DNA of 64,000 bases. It comes from an uncultured Lachnospiraceae bacterium (lineage in GTDB: Bacteria > Bacillota > Clostridia > Lachnospirales > Lachnospiraceae). The notes under the pieces are model-generated. The model did not search any database. It was not told where the DNA came from and saw nothing but the letters and a program-made list of their open reading frames with translations. How positions within the stretch are numbered: position 1 is the stretch's first letter; each line of letters begins with the position of its first letter. The DNA lies in NCBI GenBank assembly GCA_902780405.1, contig CACZFI010000007.1:1-64000 (forward strand), in the 5' to 3' direction. The position numbers were made by a program, and so were the translations under genes. This document shows positions 8,016 through 17,713 of the stretch, piece after piece.

Positions 8016-8450
8016 ATGGAAGTAAGACAGGCACCAGACAGGAAAGTACATATGCGTCATGATAACAGGGGCTTTACTCTTGTAGAACTCATGGTGGTAC
8101 TTGTCATCCTTGTGCTCCTTGCATCCATCATGGTTCCGGCTTTTCTTGGTTATGTGGATAAGACGCGCGACGACGCGAAGATCGCAGACCTTCGAACCGT
8201 GGTTTCGGCAGCGGAAGCGTACCGTGCGGACCGCTATACGACGAAGGGCACAAACTGCAAGATCGATTCCTCGGACTATGCCGGCATCTTAAGCCTGGCC
8301 GGCGCCGAAAGCGGGATCACCATTGAGGATCTGAAGCTTACCTCCACGAAGAAAGCCATCAGCCTCCTGGTAATCAAGGATGAGGGAGAGTATGTGATCT
8401 ATCGATACAAGCCGGGGCAGCCGGAGTACAGCGTAGCAGATACCTACTAG
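8016..8450 (+). CDS. Type IV prepilin
   Basis: A 144-aa prepilin with the class III signal RG|FTLVELMVVLVILVLLASIMV: cleavage after Gly19, Glu at mature position 5, then the hydrophobic alpha-1 helix. The globular part (about 100 aa) has one cysteine. ATG 8016 has a GGGAG site 6 bases upstream; ATG 8052 would leave a more usual 7-residue leader and is a real alternative. First gene of the pilus operon; close in N-terminal sequence to the pilin at 21882. It may be an alternative pilin or the initiating minor pilin. Confidence 0.88.
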   Translation: MEVRQAPDRKVHMRHDNRGFTLVELMVVLVILVLLASIMVPAFLGYVDKTRDDAKIADLRTVVSAAEAYRADRYTTKGTNCKIDSSDYAGILSLAGAESGITIEDLKLTSTKKAISLLVIKDEGEYVIYRYKPGQPEYSVADTY

Positions 8451-8469
8451 TGCATGAGGATGATGTGAT

Positions 8470-11400
8470 ATGAGACAGACGAAAGATGCACAATCCAATA
8501 AAGGTTTCACACTTGTAGAACTTGTAGTGGTGATGACACTTCTTGCCATACTGCTCGCCATCGGCGGCATGAGTATGGTGGCGTGGCAGCGCGCCACGAT
8601 GACCAGCCGTGCGGACAGCAGAGCAGAGGTCATCTTTGTGGCAGCGCAGACGAAGCTTACCGAGATGAATGTAAGCGGCGACCTTGCGCGCGTGCGTGAG
8701 GACCTCCTTGATTCAGCGAAGAAGTCCGGCAAGTCTACGGATGAGCATCCTTATGGAGATTTTGAGATTGATCTTACCAAGGTGGTAAGCCCCGACTATC
8801 TGGGAACTGAGCCCGGAAGCGGCAGCGCCGTGGATATCAGAAAACTGTGGGGCCTCGATGCCTCCGATCCTCTTGATGCCGAGACGAAAGAAAAGTACAC
8901 CGACAGCATCTGTCATCTGCGTGCGGACTACGGCGATTACGACAAGTACATCAACAATACATTGGATCTGAGCGACCCTCACGACCTGGAAGCTTATTAC
9001 CTTTTCGAGATCATTTCCGAATACATCGGAGATACAGAGGTGCTTTCCGGTTCCATCAGCATCGAGTTTTCCGTGACGGACGGTCAGGTATACTCTGCAT
9101 TCTACAGCGAGATGGCGGATGGATTCGATTATGCTTCAAGCTCTGCGGAGCGCCCCGACCTGTATGAGCGCTCCTACAGCGACCGCTACGACAACATCCT
9201 CGGATACTACGGCGTATCCACACTTTCTCACGCCACCAAGGGTTCGGACAGGGTTGGCATCGACGGCGGAAGACTCTTCCTCTACAACGATGATACGGCA
9301 AGACTTTCTCTTGCACTTGATACACAGAAGCAGGTGATGGAGACCGTTCAGTACGACGTGAAGCTTTCTGACTTTGCAACCAAGGATACGGTGATGACTT
9401 TCTCCATCAATCCGAAACTCACACCGGTGAAAGAACGTCAGAAGAACATCAACGAGAATCTCGTGGATTGCGAGATCACCAGATACGAGCAACGCTCGGT
9501 TCCTTCGGCGGATCAGGCGAAGACCGTACTCGGCACCTACAAGATCCCCGTATACTTCGAGGATGCGGAGGTCGAGATCGAGGGCGAGACCAAGACGGTC
9601 CGCACGCTCAACATTGTTCTGGATGCGGTAGATCTAAATGCTACATCCAATCAGTATCTGAAGGATTATGCCACCATCGTGAAGAAGGGCGATTCCAATA
9701 CCGACTACATCAACCTGGCTGCGGCACAGACCAAATTTGCCAGAACCCTTTCCTACTATCGCTTCGGACTCTGGTCCGAGAATCTGATCGGTGATATCAC
9801 CGTGACGGGAGATGTGCTCGAAGGCGAGTTAAACTACACAGCAGAGGATCTTCCGAAGACCGATTCCGAGGGCGCAATCTGCTTTGCAAAGAACGGCAAG
9901 GAGAAGATCGACAAGATCGATCATGTGACATACGATATCGAAAACTGCCGTCATCTCTACAACATCAGATTCACGGCGGATCATGATATCCCCAAGGAGT
10001 CACACGTCACGTCACTGACACAGACACCGATCGACTACAGGCTCAAGAAAGATATCGACTGGGAGAAATTCTCCGGCGAGGACGGATATGTCTATCTGAC
10101 AGGCGCAGGTTCTCTGAATTCTTCACTCGGCACCATGAGTGATGTCACAGTGAAGGACGGACGCGTGGTAGACGCACCCTTCCCCTCCATCCGCGAGCTT
10201 CGCAAGAACAGCATCATCACCGGACTGGATGAGGATCGAAAAGCCACCATCTCCATGGGTACGATTCGAACAGGTATCACGGGACAGGCTACGCAGACCT
10301 ATTTCTACAATGAGCAAAGCGACAACAACCTTGTCTGGAATCATGTCGTGAACGGACTCCGTATCACGAACACCATGAACGCTGTGAGCGGTATCTACGA
10401 TTACAACGAAACGGCACAGGGGACTGTGACCGTAGACGGACCGACAGGCTTTGTCTGCGAGAATCTCGGAGAGATTTCCTACTTCAGTATGGACAAATTC
10501 ACCGTGACCGGACTGGACCAGGTGGGCGCGATCTGCGGCATCAACCGCGGCAAGCTCTCCTATACAGGTACCGAGAATACCCTGGATGCGGAACATAAAG
10601 AAGCAAGTACGGTATCCGGCAGAAACTATGTCGGCGGCGTCTTCGGCTTCGAAGGCCGTACCATCAATAACGCCAATAAAGAAGTCTTAAAGATCGAACT
10701 TCTTACAAATAATGCCAATGTCTATGGCAGACTGTATGTCGGTGGTATCACCGGCAGACTGGAGCGAGGAGAGGATATCCCGATCTACCTTCCGGGCAAT
10801 AAGGACTACACGGGAGATCCGGCACATGACAACACGGAGTTTGCGCGCGTCTGCATGATCGAGTGCTACAACTTCGGTATGGTCTGCGCGCTTCCCTTCA
10901 AGAATCCGGACGGACTTTCCGGAACCGCATACGACCAGGCGAGGGCAGCCTACTCCAAGAGCGTCAGATACATCGGCGGACTTGTGGGATATGCCAGAAA
11001 CAAAAATGCGCCCACCTATACGACGGACTCCTACCCGCTGCAGTTCAGCGATATGACCTTCCGAAGATGTATGAGTTATATGCGCTTTAGGGAGAATTAC
11101 GATACCGATGCGGAAACCCTTCGCATCATCAAGGAGGCAACCGCGGTTCAAAAGGATGGTGACAACTTCACCTACACCACATGGGGAGACCTCTTTGACC
11201 CCACCAATCCGAACTATCCGAAGTATGCCGAGTTCAGGCAGTTGGTCAATGAGCGAAGCGTCGGATACTACGTTGGCGGATGCCTCGGATTCACGGACCG
11301 CGTGGAGACGAGAGAACTTGACGCTTCCGGAAGATACTACGACCCGAAGACCGGAACCCAGGTAACCTTAGATGACGGCGTACTTTTCGGAGATTCCTTT

Positions 11401-14145
11401 GTCGGCGGCTTCCTCGGATTCAACTCCGGCTACAACGGCTGTGAGCACCGATGCAACCGTATGACCATTATGGGCAACTCTTACGTGGGCGGTATGGTCG
11501 GCGCTTCGGCCAGAATGGATGTATACCACGAACCCGATGAGAAGGACGTAGTAGAACTCGGCAGCTGGCATGCCAAGGATGACGAAAAAATACGCTATGC
11601 AACAGAGAACGTCCGCTTCCGTACCTACGAGAACTGCGGTGATGTGATCTGTACCGGAGACTATGTGGGCGGTGCCTGCGGCTACAACGGCGCGAATCTC
11701 TACGAGCCTATCTGTCGTGCCAAGGCGGATGACGATATGCAGTTCTATCCTCACGTGGTGGGACGCAATTATGTGGGAGGCTCTACCGGCTACAATGCAG
11801 GATACATTTTCTGCCACCTGGCTGAAAACAAGCACTGGCACAGAGCCTATGTAACAGGCGTCAACTATGTGGGTGGTGTGGCAGGATACGCTGCACCGGA
11901 AAGTGTTACGGAGGGTGTTCCGACCAAGGAAGGCGAGGTTTACGGAGAGAAGTGCTTCACGGGAGGATACATCGGACTGAACTGCTCCGAGGATACCTAC
12001 GACGGCATGAAAAAATATCACCCGCAGCACGACAGTAACGGTTTCGGTAACGCGGCATCCTACACGCATATGACCAAGGTTTCCGGCAAGTATTATGTCG
12101 GAGGTTACTGCGGTGCCAATATCGTGCGTCTCACTGAGGATCACAACGCCAAGATGCGTTTTGACAGCCCGGAGGCTACCATCACCGGCAAGGCTTTTGT
12201 CGGCGGTATCGTCGGCTACAATATGGTGACCGGAGCGGATAACGACGGAATCGATGCGATCGCGAACTACTTAGAGCAGCAGGGCGGACAGGATCTTTCG
12301 ACTGCGGTATACAATGTCGATCAGATGCCGATTCTGCTTGCTACACCCGAGAATACCCACACATTGACCTTTGCGGGCAATCTGGATAACAGTCATACAC
12401 TGAAATACAAGTCCATCTCCTACAGAAGCAAGGATGAGGGCGCGATCCATGTGGGCGGTGTGCTCGGTTACAATGAAGAGAATTCCCGTGTCATCGTGAG
12501 AGACTTCAACAATGAGAACCGCATCAAGATCGAATCGCTTTCGGCGACGGGAATCACAAGAGATTCCTCCACGGATATCAACGGCAACCCGATCAAGTAC
12601 GCTTATGCGGCGTATATCATTGGACGCGCCACACCTTATATGACCATTATAGACTGCAGACTCGAGTCCTGTGGAACTCTTAATACGGACGCTACCTACC
12701 ACGGCAGCGTGACAGAGGTGAACAACGGACTTGTCACATACACGGCAGATGGATATATCGGTGCCAAGGACTGGAACGGCGCTTACAAACAGTACATTCA
12801 TGTCCCGGAGAACACCAATTACGTCGGTAACATCATCGGATTAAACCAGGGTACCTTTGATCATTCGAACAGAAAGCTGAACAACATCAAGCTGGAAGGC
12901 GTCGGTGATGTGGCAGGCGGTCTGGTTGCCGAGAACGGAAGCAACGGCTTGATCAAATTGACGGGCACCTTTACGGGACCTCAGATCACATCAAGCGGTC
13001 GCGTGGTCGGAAGCGTATGCGGTATCAATCGCGGAAGCATTGTAGCCACTGACGGTTTGCTTATGGTCGAGGGCTCCAATGTCTCAATTACCGGTAAGGA
13101 TACGGTAGGCGCACTTTGCGGAATCTGGGACAGCGCGGAGCCGCTGGAGAATCTTACGATCTATGCGAAGGGTGCGCAGACAGCGGCCCTGCCCGCTATC
13201 GTTGCAACAGAGGGAACCTGCGGTGCTGCCATCGGAAAGATCACCTCAAGTGCCACCATCACCAATGTCACACTTATGAACAACAACCCGCTCAATCTTA
13301 CGAACAACAACAGCCGTACCTGCAAGGGCAGGATTGTCGGCGGCGTTGTCGGCGAGATCGAAACAGATGCGGGAGAGAATGTAACCATCAGCGGATGTAC
13401 CGTGCGCGGTAATCTGGCAGCAACAGAGTCCTTAGGCGGCGTCTGCGGTAAGGTTTCCGGAAGCGGAACCGTAACTTTGGACAACTGCGTTGTCGGAACC
13501 AATATGACGGACAGCGACACGCTTACAACAGCCGGTATCGTGGCAGATGCGGGCGGTATCACGACGATCAAGCGTTCCAGAGTCTACGTGAACGGTATCG
13601 ATTACGGAATTAACGGCGGTACGGCTGCGGAAGTCAGCTACTGCCTCGATATGGGACACCGTGACAATACCGGAAGCTGCGTGGCTTCGGCCGTAACGGA
13701 TGCAGCAACCGGTAAGCAGAAGATTTCCAATGTCTTCTATCTTGCAAAGCAGGATTACTACGATGTGGCAGGTGCCACTGCACTGACATCGGATGTGGCA
13801 ACCACGTTTGACGGAGCGCCGATCGCAATGGACATCCTGACCTTGAGCAGTAATACATACGGATTCTACTTCCGCGCAGATGTTGAGGAGACACCTGCGG
13901 CAGGCGGTACCGATCCTGCGACAGGCGGTACGGACCCTGCGACAGGCGGTACGGATCCAGCAACGACACCCGTGACGGTGACAAAGACCTTTGATACGGG
14001 CATGTCATTCACTCTCGACAGGTCGCAGAACTACGCAAATTACAACAACAAGGACTTCTTCAATAACCAGGGTTACAGGAAGACATACGATACATACGAA
14101 AGAATCTTTAAGGCTTATATGAGCGCACACGGAGTTATGGATTGA
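8470..14145 (+). CDS. Giant prepilin with GLUG-like repeat ectodomain
   Basis: 1891 aa, about ten times a normal pilin. The start MRQTKDAQSNKG|FTLVELVVVMTLLAILLAIGG is a canonical type IV prepilin signal (Gly12 cleavage, Glu+5). Beyond about residue 700 there are some fifteen or more repeats with the pattern Y/F-V-G-G-x-x-G-x (for example YVGGVFGFE, YVGGMVGAS, YVGGVAGYA, IVGGVVGEI), which resemble the GLUG motif of beta-solenoid adhesins and IgA-protease-like proteins. Near residue 1810 lies a TGGTDPA linker repeated three times, then a C-terminal segment of about 50 aa. Inferred role: a pilus-tip or pseudopilus-anchored adhesin. It sits second in the operon, 19 bp after the first prepilin. 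Confidence 0.88.
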   Translation: MRQTKDAQSNKGFTLVELVVVMTLLAILLAIGGMSMVAWQRATMTSRADSRAEVIFVAAQTKLTEMNVSGDLARVREDLLDSAKKSGKSTDEHPYGDFEIDLTKVVSPDYLGTEPGSGSAVDIRKLWGLDASDPLDAETKEKYTDSICHLRADYGDYDKYINNTLDLSDPHDLEAYYLFEIISEYIGDTEVLSGSISIEFSVTDGQVYSAFYSEMADGFDYASSSAERPDLYERSYSDRYDNILGYYGVSTLSHATKGSDRVGIDGGRLFLYNDDTARLSLALDTQKQVMETVQYDVKLSDFATKDTVMTFSINPKLTPVKERQKNINENLVDCEITRYEQRSVPSADQAKTVLGTYKIPVYFEDAEVEIEGETKTVRTLNIVLDAVDLNATSNQYLKDYATIVKKGDSNTDYINLAAAQTKFARTLSYYRFGLWSENLIGDITVTGDVLEGELNYTAEDLPKTDSEGAICFAKNGKEKIDKIDHVTYDIENCRHLYNIRFTADHDIPKESHVTSLTQTPIDYRLKKDIDWEKFSGEDGYVYLTGAGSLNSSLGTMSDVTVKDGRVVDAPFPSIRELRKNSIITGLDEDRKATISMGTIRTGITGQATQTYFYNEQSDNNLVWNHVVNGLRITNTMNAVSGIYDYNETAQGTVTVDGPTGFVCENLGEISYFSMDKFTVTGLDQVGAICGINRGKLSYTGTENTLDAEHKEASTVSGRNYVGGVFGFEGRTINNANKEVLKIELLTNNANVYGRLYVGGITGRLERGEDIPIYLPGNKDYTGDPAHDNTEFARVCMIECYNFGMVCALPFKNPDGLSGTAYDQARAAYSKSVRYIGGLVGYARNKNAPTYTTDSYPLQFSDMTFRRCMSYMRFRENYDTDAETLRIIKEATAVQKDGDNFTYTTWGDLFDPTNPNYPKYAEFRQLVNERSVGYYVGGCLGFTDRVETRELDASGRYYDPKTGTQVTLDDGVLFGDSFVGGFLGFNSGYNGCEHRCNRMTIMGNSYVGGMVGASARMDVYHEPDEKDVVELGSWHAKDDEKIRYATENVRFRTYENCGDVICTGDYVGGACGYNGANLYEPICRAKADDDMQFYPHVVGRNYVGGSTGYNAGYIFCHLAENKHWHRAYVTGVNYVGGVAGYAAPESVTEGVPTKEGEVYGEKCFTGGYIGLNCSEDTYDGMKKYHPQHDSNGFGNAASYTHMTKVSGKYYVGGYCGANIVRLTEDHNAKMRFDSPEATITGKAFVGGIVGYNMVTGADNDGIDAIANYLEQQGGQDLSTAVYNVDQMPILLATPENTHTLTFAGNLDNSHTLKYKSISYRSKDEGAIHVGGVLGYNEENSRVIVRDFNNENRIKIESLSATGITRDSSTDINGNPIKYAYAAYIIGRATPYMTIIDCRLESCGTLNTDATYHGSVTEVNNGLVTYTADGYIGAKDWNGAYKQYIHVPENTNYVGNIIGLNQGTFDHSNRKLNNIKLEGVGDVAGGLVAENGSNGLIKLTGTFTGPQITSSGRVVGSVCGINRGSIVATDGLLMVEGSNVSITGKDTVGALCGIWDSAEPLENLTIYAKGAQTAALPAIVATEGTCGAAIGKITSSATITNVTLMNNNPLNLTNNNSRTCKGRIVGGVVGEIETDAGENVTISGCTVRGNLAATESLGGVCGKVSGSGTVTLDNCVVGTNMTDSDTLTTAGIVADAGGITTIKRSRVYVNGIDYGINGGTAAEVSYCLDMGHRDNTGSCVASAVTDAATGKQKISNVFYLAKQDYYDVAGATALTSDVATTFDGAPIAMDILTLSSNTYGFYFRADVEETPAAGGTDPATGGTDPATGGTDPATTPVTVTKTFDTGMSFTLDRSQNYANYNNKDFFNNQGYRKTYDTYERIFKAYMSAHGVMD
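13898..13962 (+). repeat. 21-bp tandem repeats encoding a TGGTDPA linker
   Basis: About three 21-bp units (GCGACAGGCGGTACGGACCCT type) encode a flexible Thr/Gly/Asp/Pro linker near the C-terminus of the giant prepilin. Confidence 0.85.
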
Positions 14146-14942
14146 TGACACAAAGCAAGACGAAGCAACCGAATAATGCCAATCGCGGTTCGGCACTGGT
14201 CACGGTACTTGTGGTACTGATGGTGGTGATGAGCTTCGTTTTACTGCTCATCTTAGAGGCTTATCAGTACTACTCCATGTCCGGAGCAAAGCAGTATCGC
14301 CTAAAGTGTGAGGAACTTGCCACGACGGCCTCCCATGAGATCGGCCTCGAGATCACCAAGCCCCGCTTCGCGTCCAAGGAGGAAGAAGCCGAGGCACTTG
14401 CGGACGGCAAGCACGGACTCTGGTTCTACCTTAGGTATAATGTCGGTCAGGCCAACTGGCCTTACTTCGATAACGGAAGTCTGGCTGCGGCGGGATCAGG
14501 CACGACGGAGTTTCCGGGTATGACGGGACTTACGGGCAGCACAGATGAGAAGACTGTCAGCAGAACTTTTCATCTTTCCTATAAGATTGACGATGCAGAG
14601 AAGAACAAGCTTGCGGCAGCAGGCGCGCTCGGCGTTGTATCGGACACCATCGACAAGGTGGACGATCAGATCCCGGACGATGTGGCTGTAACCATGTACT
14701 GGGAACCGGGCAAGGCGCCGGACGTAAGAAACGGAAGCAAACTTCACGTACAGGTGACGGTGCGGATGGGTAGCTACAGCTATTCCTCCGCCCAGGTCTA
14801 CCTTCTTACAACCAAGAAATACCCCGGAACACTCGGCACCGGTACGATGGTGACGGCGAATCCGGCAACCGGTGTGAACCCGGTAGGCAACAGTATCTAT
14901 GAAGACGAACAGTGGATTTGGAACTGGTATGGTTCCGAATAG
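14145..14942 (+). CDS. PilX-like minor pilin
   Basis: A 265-aa protein with N-terminal NRG|SALVTVLVVLMVVMSFVLLLI, the pattern of PilX-type minor pilins, which lack Glu at position 5 in many families and have a long hydrophobic helix. The ATG overlaps the stop of the giant prepilin (TGATG), so the two are translationally coupled. The ectodomain has no recognised domain. Likely part of the minor-pilin priming complex with the PilV- and PilW-like proteins that follow. Confidence 0.8.
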   Translation: MTQSKTKQPNNANRGSALVTVLVVLMVVMSFVLLLILEAYQYYSMSGAKQYRLKCEELATTASHEIGLEITKPRFASKEEEAEALADGKHGLWFYLRYNVGQANWPYFDNGSLAAAGSGTTEFPGMTGLTGSTDEKTVSRTFHLSYKIDDAEKNKLAAAGALGVVSDTIDKVDDQIPDDVAVTMYWEPGKAPDVRNGSKLHVQVTVRMGSYSYSSAQVYLLTTKKYPGTLGTGTMVTANPATGVNPVGNSIYEDEQWIWNWYGSE

Positions 14943-14951
14943 GAGCATGGC

Positions 14952-15410
14952 ATGAAAGATACAAAGAACCGCAAATTCAATATCAGATCCAACCGTGGTT
15001 CGACCATCGCCGAGACGCTGGTGGCTTTTGCCGTGCTTACGATCGTGTCGCTGGCACTGATCTCCGTGATCTCATTTGCCAAGCATATGTTCATGGAGGC
15101 GGCGGACAAGCGTGAGCGTTGTGACACATTGGAGGAAAAAGACGTCACGGGCGAGCTTACCTATCAGGCCTGTGCTTATGATTACAATGCGGGCGGAACG
15201 ACAAAGTCGGCGCGACCCTTTGCATTTTCTTTGACACTCGACACCGAAAAGACACCGACCACGGCGATCGCCTCGGCGGAGAGGGCGGATAATTCCACCT
15301 TCCGGCTGGATGCGGCGAATGCGGCGTGGACGGACGGAAGCAACATTGTAAGTGATGGAACGATGGACTTTTATCTGATCAAACTTGTCTATCAGGAGAG
15401 GACGGAGTAG
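14952..15410 (+). CDS. PilV-like minor pilin
   Basis: 152 aa; signal NRG|STIAETLVAFAVLTIVSLALI, with Glu at mature position 5 and a typical alpha-1 helix, as in PilV/GspI-type minor pilins. It starts 9 bp after the PilX-like gene with an AGGAG site and ends directly before the next ATG. The short ectodomain has two cysteines, so a disulphide is possible. Confidence 0.8.
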   Translation: MKDTKNRKFNIRSNRGSTIAETLVAFAVLTIVSLALISVISFAKHMFMEAADKRERCDTLEEKDVTGELTYQACAYDYNAGGTTKSARPFAFSLTLDTEKTPTTAIASAERADNSTFRLDAANAAWTDGSNIVSDGTMDFYLIKLVYQERTE

Positions 15411-16004
15411 ATGAAGCAGGAACGTCTCGATCTCAAATCAAATAAGGGTATGACCCTCGTGGAGATGCTGATTTCCTTTATGCTCCTCGGGATCTTTATC
15501 GTTGCGGCGTCGCAGATCATCTCATCGACGACGATGATCTACTGCGGGGTGAGAGACGGCGCGAGAGGCGCGGAGGTTTCCGAGATCGTGCTTTCCAAGG
15601 CGGGCGGTATGCTGGTCGGCGCACAGAAGGGTTCCGACGATATGATTCCCGCTATCGATTCCGACAGCACCAAGACCTCCGGTACATCCGTCAGCTTTTA
15701 CGACAGAACCGGTACGCATGTCAAGATCGGGGTGAATGACGATGGTTACTTAAACATTTACTATTATCCGATCCCGGGCAGATACAAGGAACGAAACTGG
15801 ACCTTCGACAAGGACGTGTACATGGGCTACACGATCACCGATTTTCTGATCGAGAAGGTGGATATGGGACCGCTCTCGACGGAACTTGTGTACAAGATTT
15901 CCATGACGCTTCACGCGAGCAACGGAATCGATTATCCGGCCGTGCGATATGTCAAGTGTTATAATTATGCAGACTTTACCGCCGGGATTCCCGGTACGGA
16001 ATAA
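15411..16004 (+). CDS. PilW-like minor pilin
   Basis: 197 aa; signal NKG|MTLVEMLISFMLLGIFIVAAS with Glu at mature position 5. The ATG follows the previous stop without a gap (TAGATG). Length and order (PilX-, PilV-, PilW-like) match minor-pilin clusters. The C-terminal half is rich in Tyr and beta strands. Confidence 0.8.
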   Translation: MKQERLDLKSNKGMTLVEMLISFMLLGIFIVAASQIISSTTMIYCGVRDGARGAEVSEIVLSKAGGMLVGAQKGSDDMIPAIDSDSTKTSGTSVSFYDRTGTHVKIGVNDDGYLNIYYYPIPGRYKERNWTFDKDVYMGYTITDFLIEKVDMGPLSTELVYKISMTLHASNGIDYPAVRYVKCYNYADFTAGIPGTE

Positions 16005-16018
16005 TTAAGGGGCAGACG

Positions 16019-16462
16019 ATGGAGAAAGAACAGGGGATTTTTACAAAAAAGAGAATCCGGGTGGTCGTCAGGATCATCCTGATCATAGCGGTCGTATTTA
16101 TCATCGGACTCGCGGGGTTCACCGTATTTCGCATTCAGACACAGGCGAAGATCGCACTTCGTGAGGCGAAGAATGTGCGGCTTTCTTTGGAGATGCTCGA
16201 TATCGAGCTCTACGCGGAGCGAAGGAGTATCTACGCTCCCAAGGAAAAAGGCGGCATGGCAACAGGGGTTGAAGACAAGATCCGTGAGCTGCAAAGCGTG
16301 GACGGAAGCTTCGCCATCACCGGCTATGACGCAGAGGGGCGTACCGTAACAGGTATGACATACGAAACGGACCATTATCTGGTTATCTACAGCAGGACGG
16401 AAAACGGCGAGGATCACTGGCGCGTGATGTACTTCCTGACTGTCGGGGATTATGACAGATAG
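16019..16462 (+). CDS. Small single-pass membrane protein of the pilus operon
   Basis: 147 aa. A basic N-terminus, one membrane helix (about residues 16-38: VVRIILIIAVVFIIGLAGFT) and an extracellular domain of about 105 aa with a YDAEGRTVTGMTYETDHY beta segment. There is no prepilin cleavage Gly before the helix, so it is not an obvious pilin. Position between the minor pilins and PilC suggests an assembly accessory. No family recognised. Confidence 0.75.
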   Translation: MEKEQGIFTKKRIRVVVRIILIIAVVFIIGLAGFTVFRIQTQAKIALREAKNVRLSLEMLDIELYAERRSIYAPKEKGGMATGVEDKIRELQSVDGSFAITGYDAEGRTVTGMTYETDHYLVIYSRTENGEDHWRVMYFLTVGDYDR

Positions 16463-16492
16463 AGATACGTTTGGTGTAAGAGGGAGGAAACT

Positions 16493-17695
16493 ATGGCAAC
16501 TTACAGGTACAAAGCAAATGACGAACAGGGGAAGACATACTCCGGTTCCATGCAGGCGACCTCGGACCAGGATCTCCATGCGCGGCTGAAAGCCGAAGGA
16601 AAATTTCTGATCGATTACAAGGAGGAGCGCGGCAGGGTATCGGCAAAACGCCTCCGGTCGGACAAGCTTTCCGAGTTTTCGAGAAACTTAGGCAAGCTGA
16701 TCAAGGCGGGTGTGACCCTGGTGAAGGCTTTAAGGATCATATCCGAAGATGAGTCCATCAAGCCGAAGGAGCGGGAAATATACTCCACACTGCTTCGGGA
16801 TGTCCGACAGGGTATGACGCTTTCGGACGCCATGATGGAGCAGGGGGACACCTTTCCGAATCTTTTCATCAACATGATGCGAAGCTCGGAGAGCGCCGGC
16901 AATATGGATTCCATCGCCCTGCAGATGGCGGACTACTATAGCAAGGAATACAAATTAAATCAAAAGATCAAGAGTTCCATGACCTATCCGAAGATTCTGA
17001 CCGTATTGATCATCCTGGTCGTGATGGTCATCATGGGATTCGTGATTCCGCAGTTTTCAAATCTGTTTGCACAGATGGAGTCGCTTCCGATCGCGACCAA
17101 GATATTGCTTGCGATCAGTGACTTTGTGAAGTCGAAGTGGTATGTAATGATCTTTGTTGCGGTTTTGGCTTACATTGCACTGAAGATGATCTTCTCCATT
17201 CCGAAGGTTAGAATCGCGAAGGACAAGCTGGAGATTCATGCACCCGTGATCGGCAGACTTCGCAAGATCGTCTATACGGCAAGATTTGCGCGTACCTTAT
17301 CCAGCTTATACTCGGCGGGTATTCCGATTCTGACCTGCCTTTCCATCGCCAAGACCACCATCGGTAATTCCTACATCGAGCTTCAGTTTGACAAGCTCAT
17401 CTCGGATATCCGATCCGGTGAGACACTTTCAAACGCCATCGAGAATGTCGACGGCTTCACAAGAAAACTTTCCTCCACCATCATGGTCGGTGAGGAAACA
17501 GGATCTCTTGACTCCATGCTGATCTCCATAGCGGATCAGATGGATTACGAGTCGGAGATCGCCATCGGAAAACTGGTAGCCATGCTGGAACCTGCGATGA
17601 TCGTCGTTATGGCCTTGATCGTCGGATTCATCATGATTGCAGTCATACAGCCGATATACGGTTCTTACCAGTCCATCGCGGGCTCGGTAGGTTAA
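16493..17695 (+). CDS. pilC: Type IV pilus inner-membrane platform protein PilC
   Basis: 400 aa with the two T2SSF domains of PilC/GspF proteins: FSRNLGKLIKAGVTLVKAL and the second copy FARTLSSLYSAGIPILTCL, the EESGSLD-type motifs SAGNMD and GEETGSLDSML, and three membrane helices (about 170-190, 220-240, 370-393). It forms the membrane platform that couples the PilB ATPase to pilin polymerisation. Strong GGAGG site 8 bases before ATG. Confidence 0.93.
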   Translation: MATYRYKANDEQGKTYSGSMQATSDQDLHARLKAEGKFLIDYKEERGRVSAKRLRSDKLSEFSRNLGKLIKAGVTLVKALRIISEDESIKPKEREIYSTLLRDVRQGMTLSDAMMEQGDTFPNLFINMMRSSESAGNMDSIALQMADYYSKEYKLNQKIKSSMTYPKILTVLIILVVMVIMGFVIPQFSNLFAQMESLPIATKILLAISDFVKSKWYVMIFVAVLAYIALKMIFSIPKVRIAKDKLEIHAPVIGRLRKIVYTARFARTLSSLYSAGIPILTCLSIAKTTIGNSYIELQFDKLISDIRSGETLSNAIENVDGFTRKLSSTIMVGEETGSLDSMLISIADQMDYESEIAIGKLVAMLEPAMIVVMALIVGFIMIAVIQPIYGSYQSIAGSVG

Positions 17696-17713
17696 GAGAG
17701 GGGGAACAGGATT

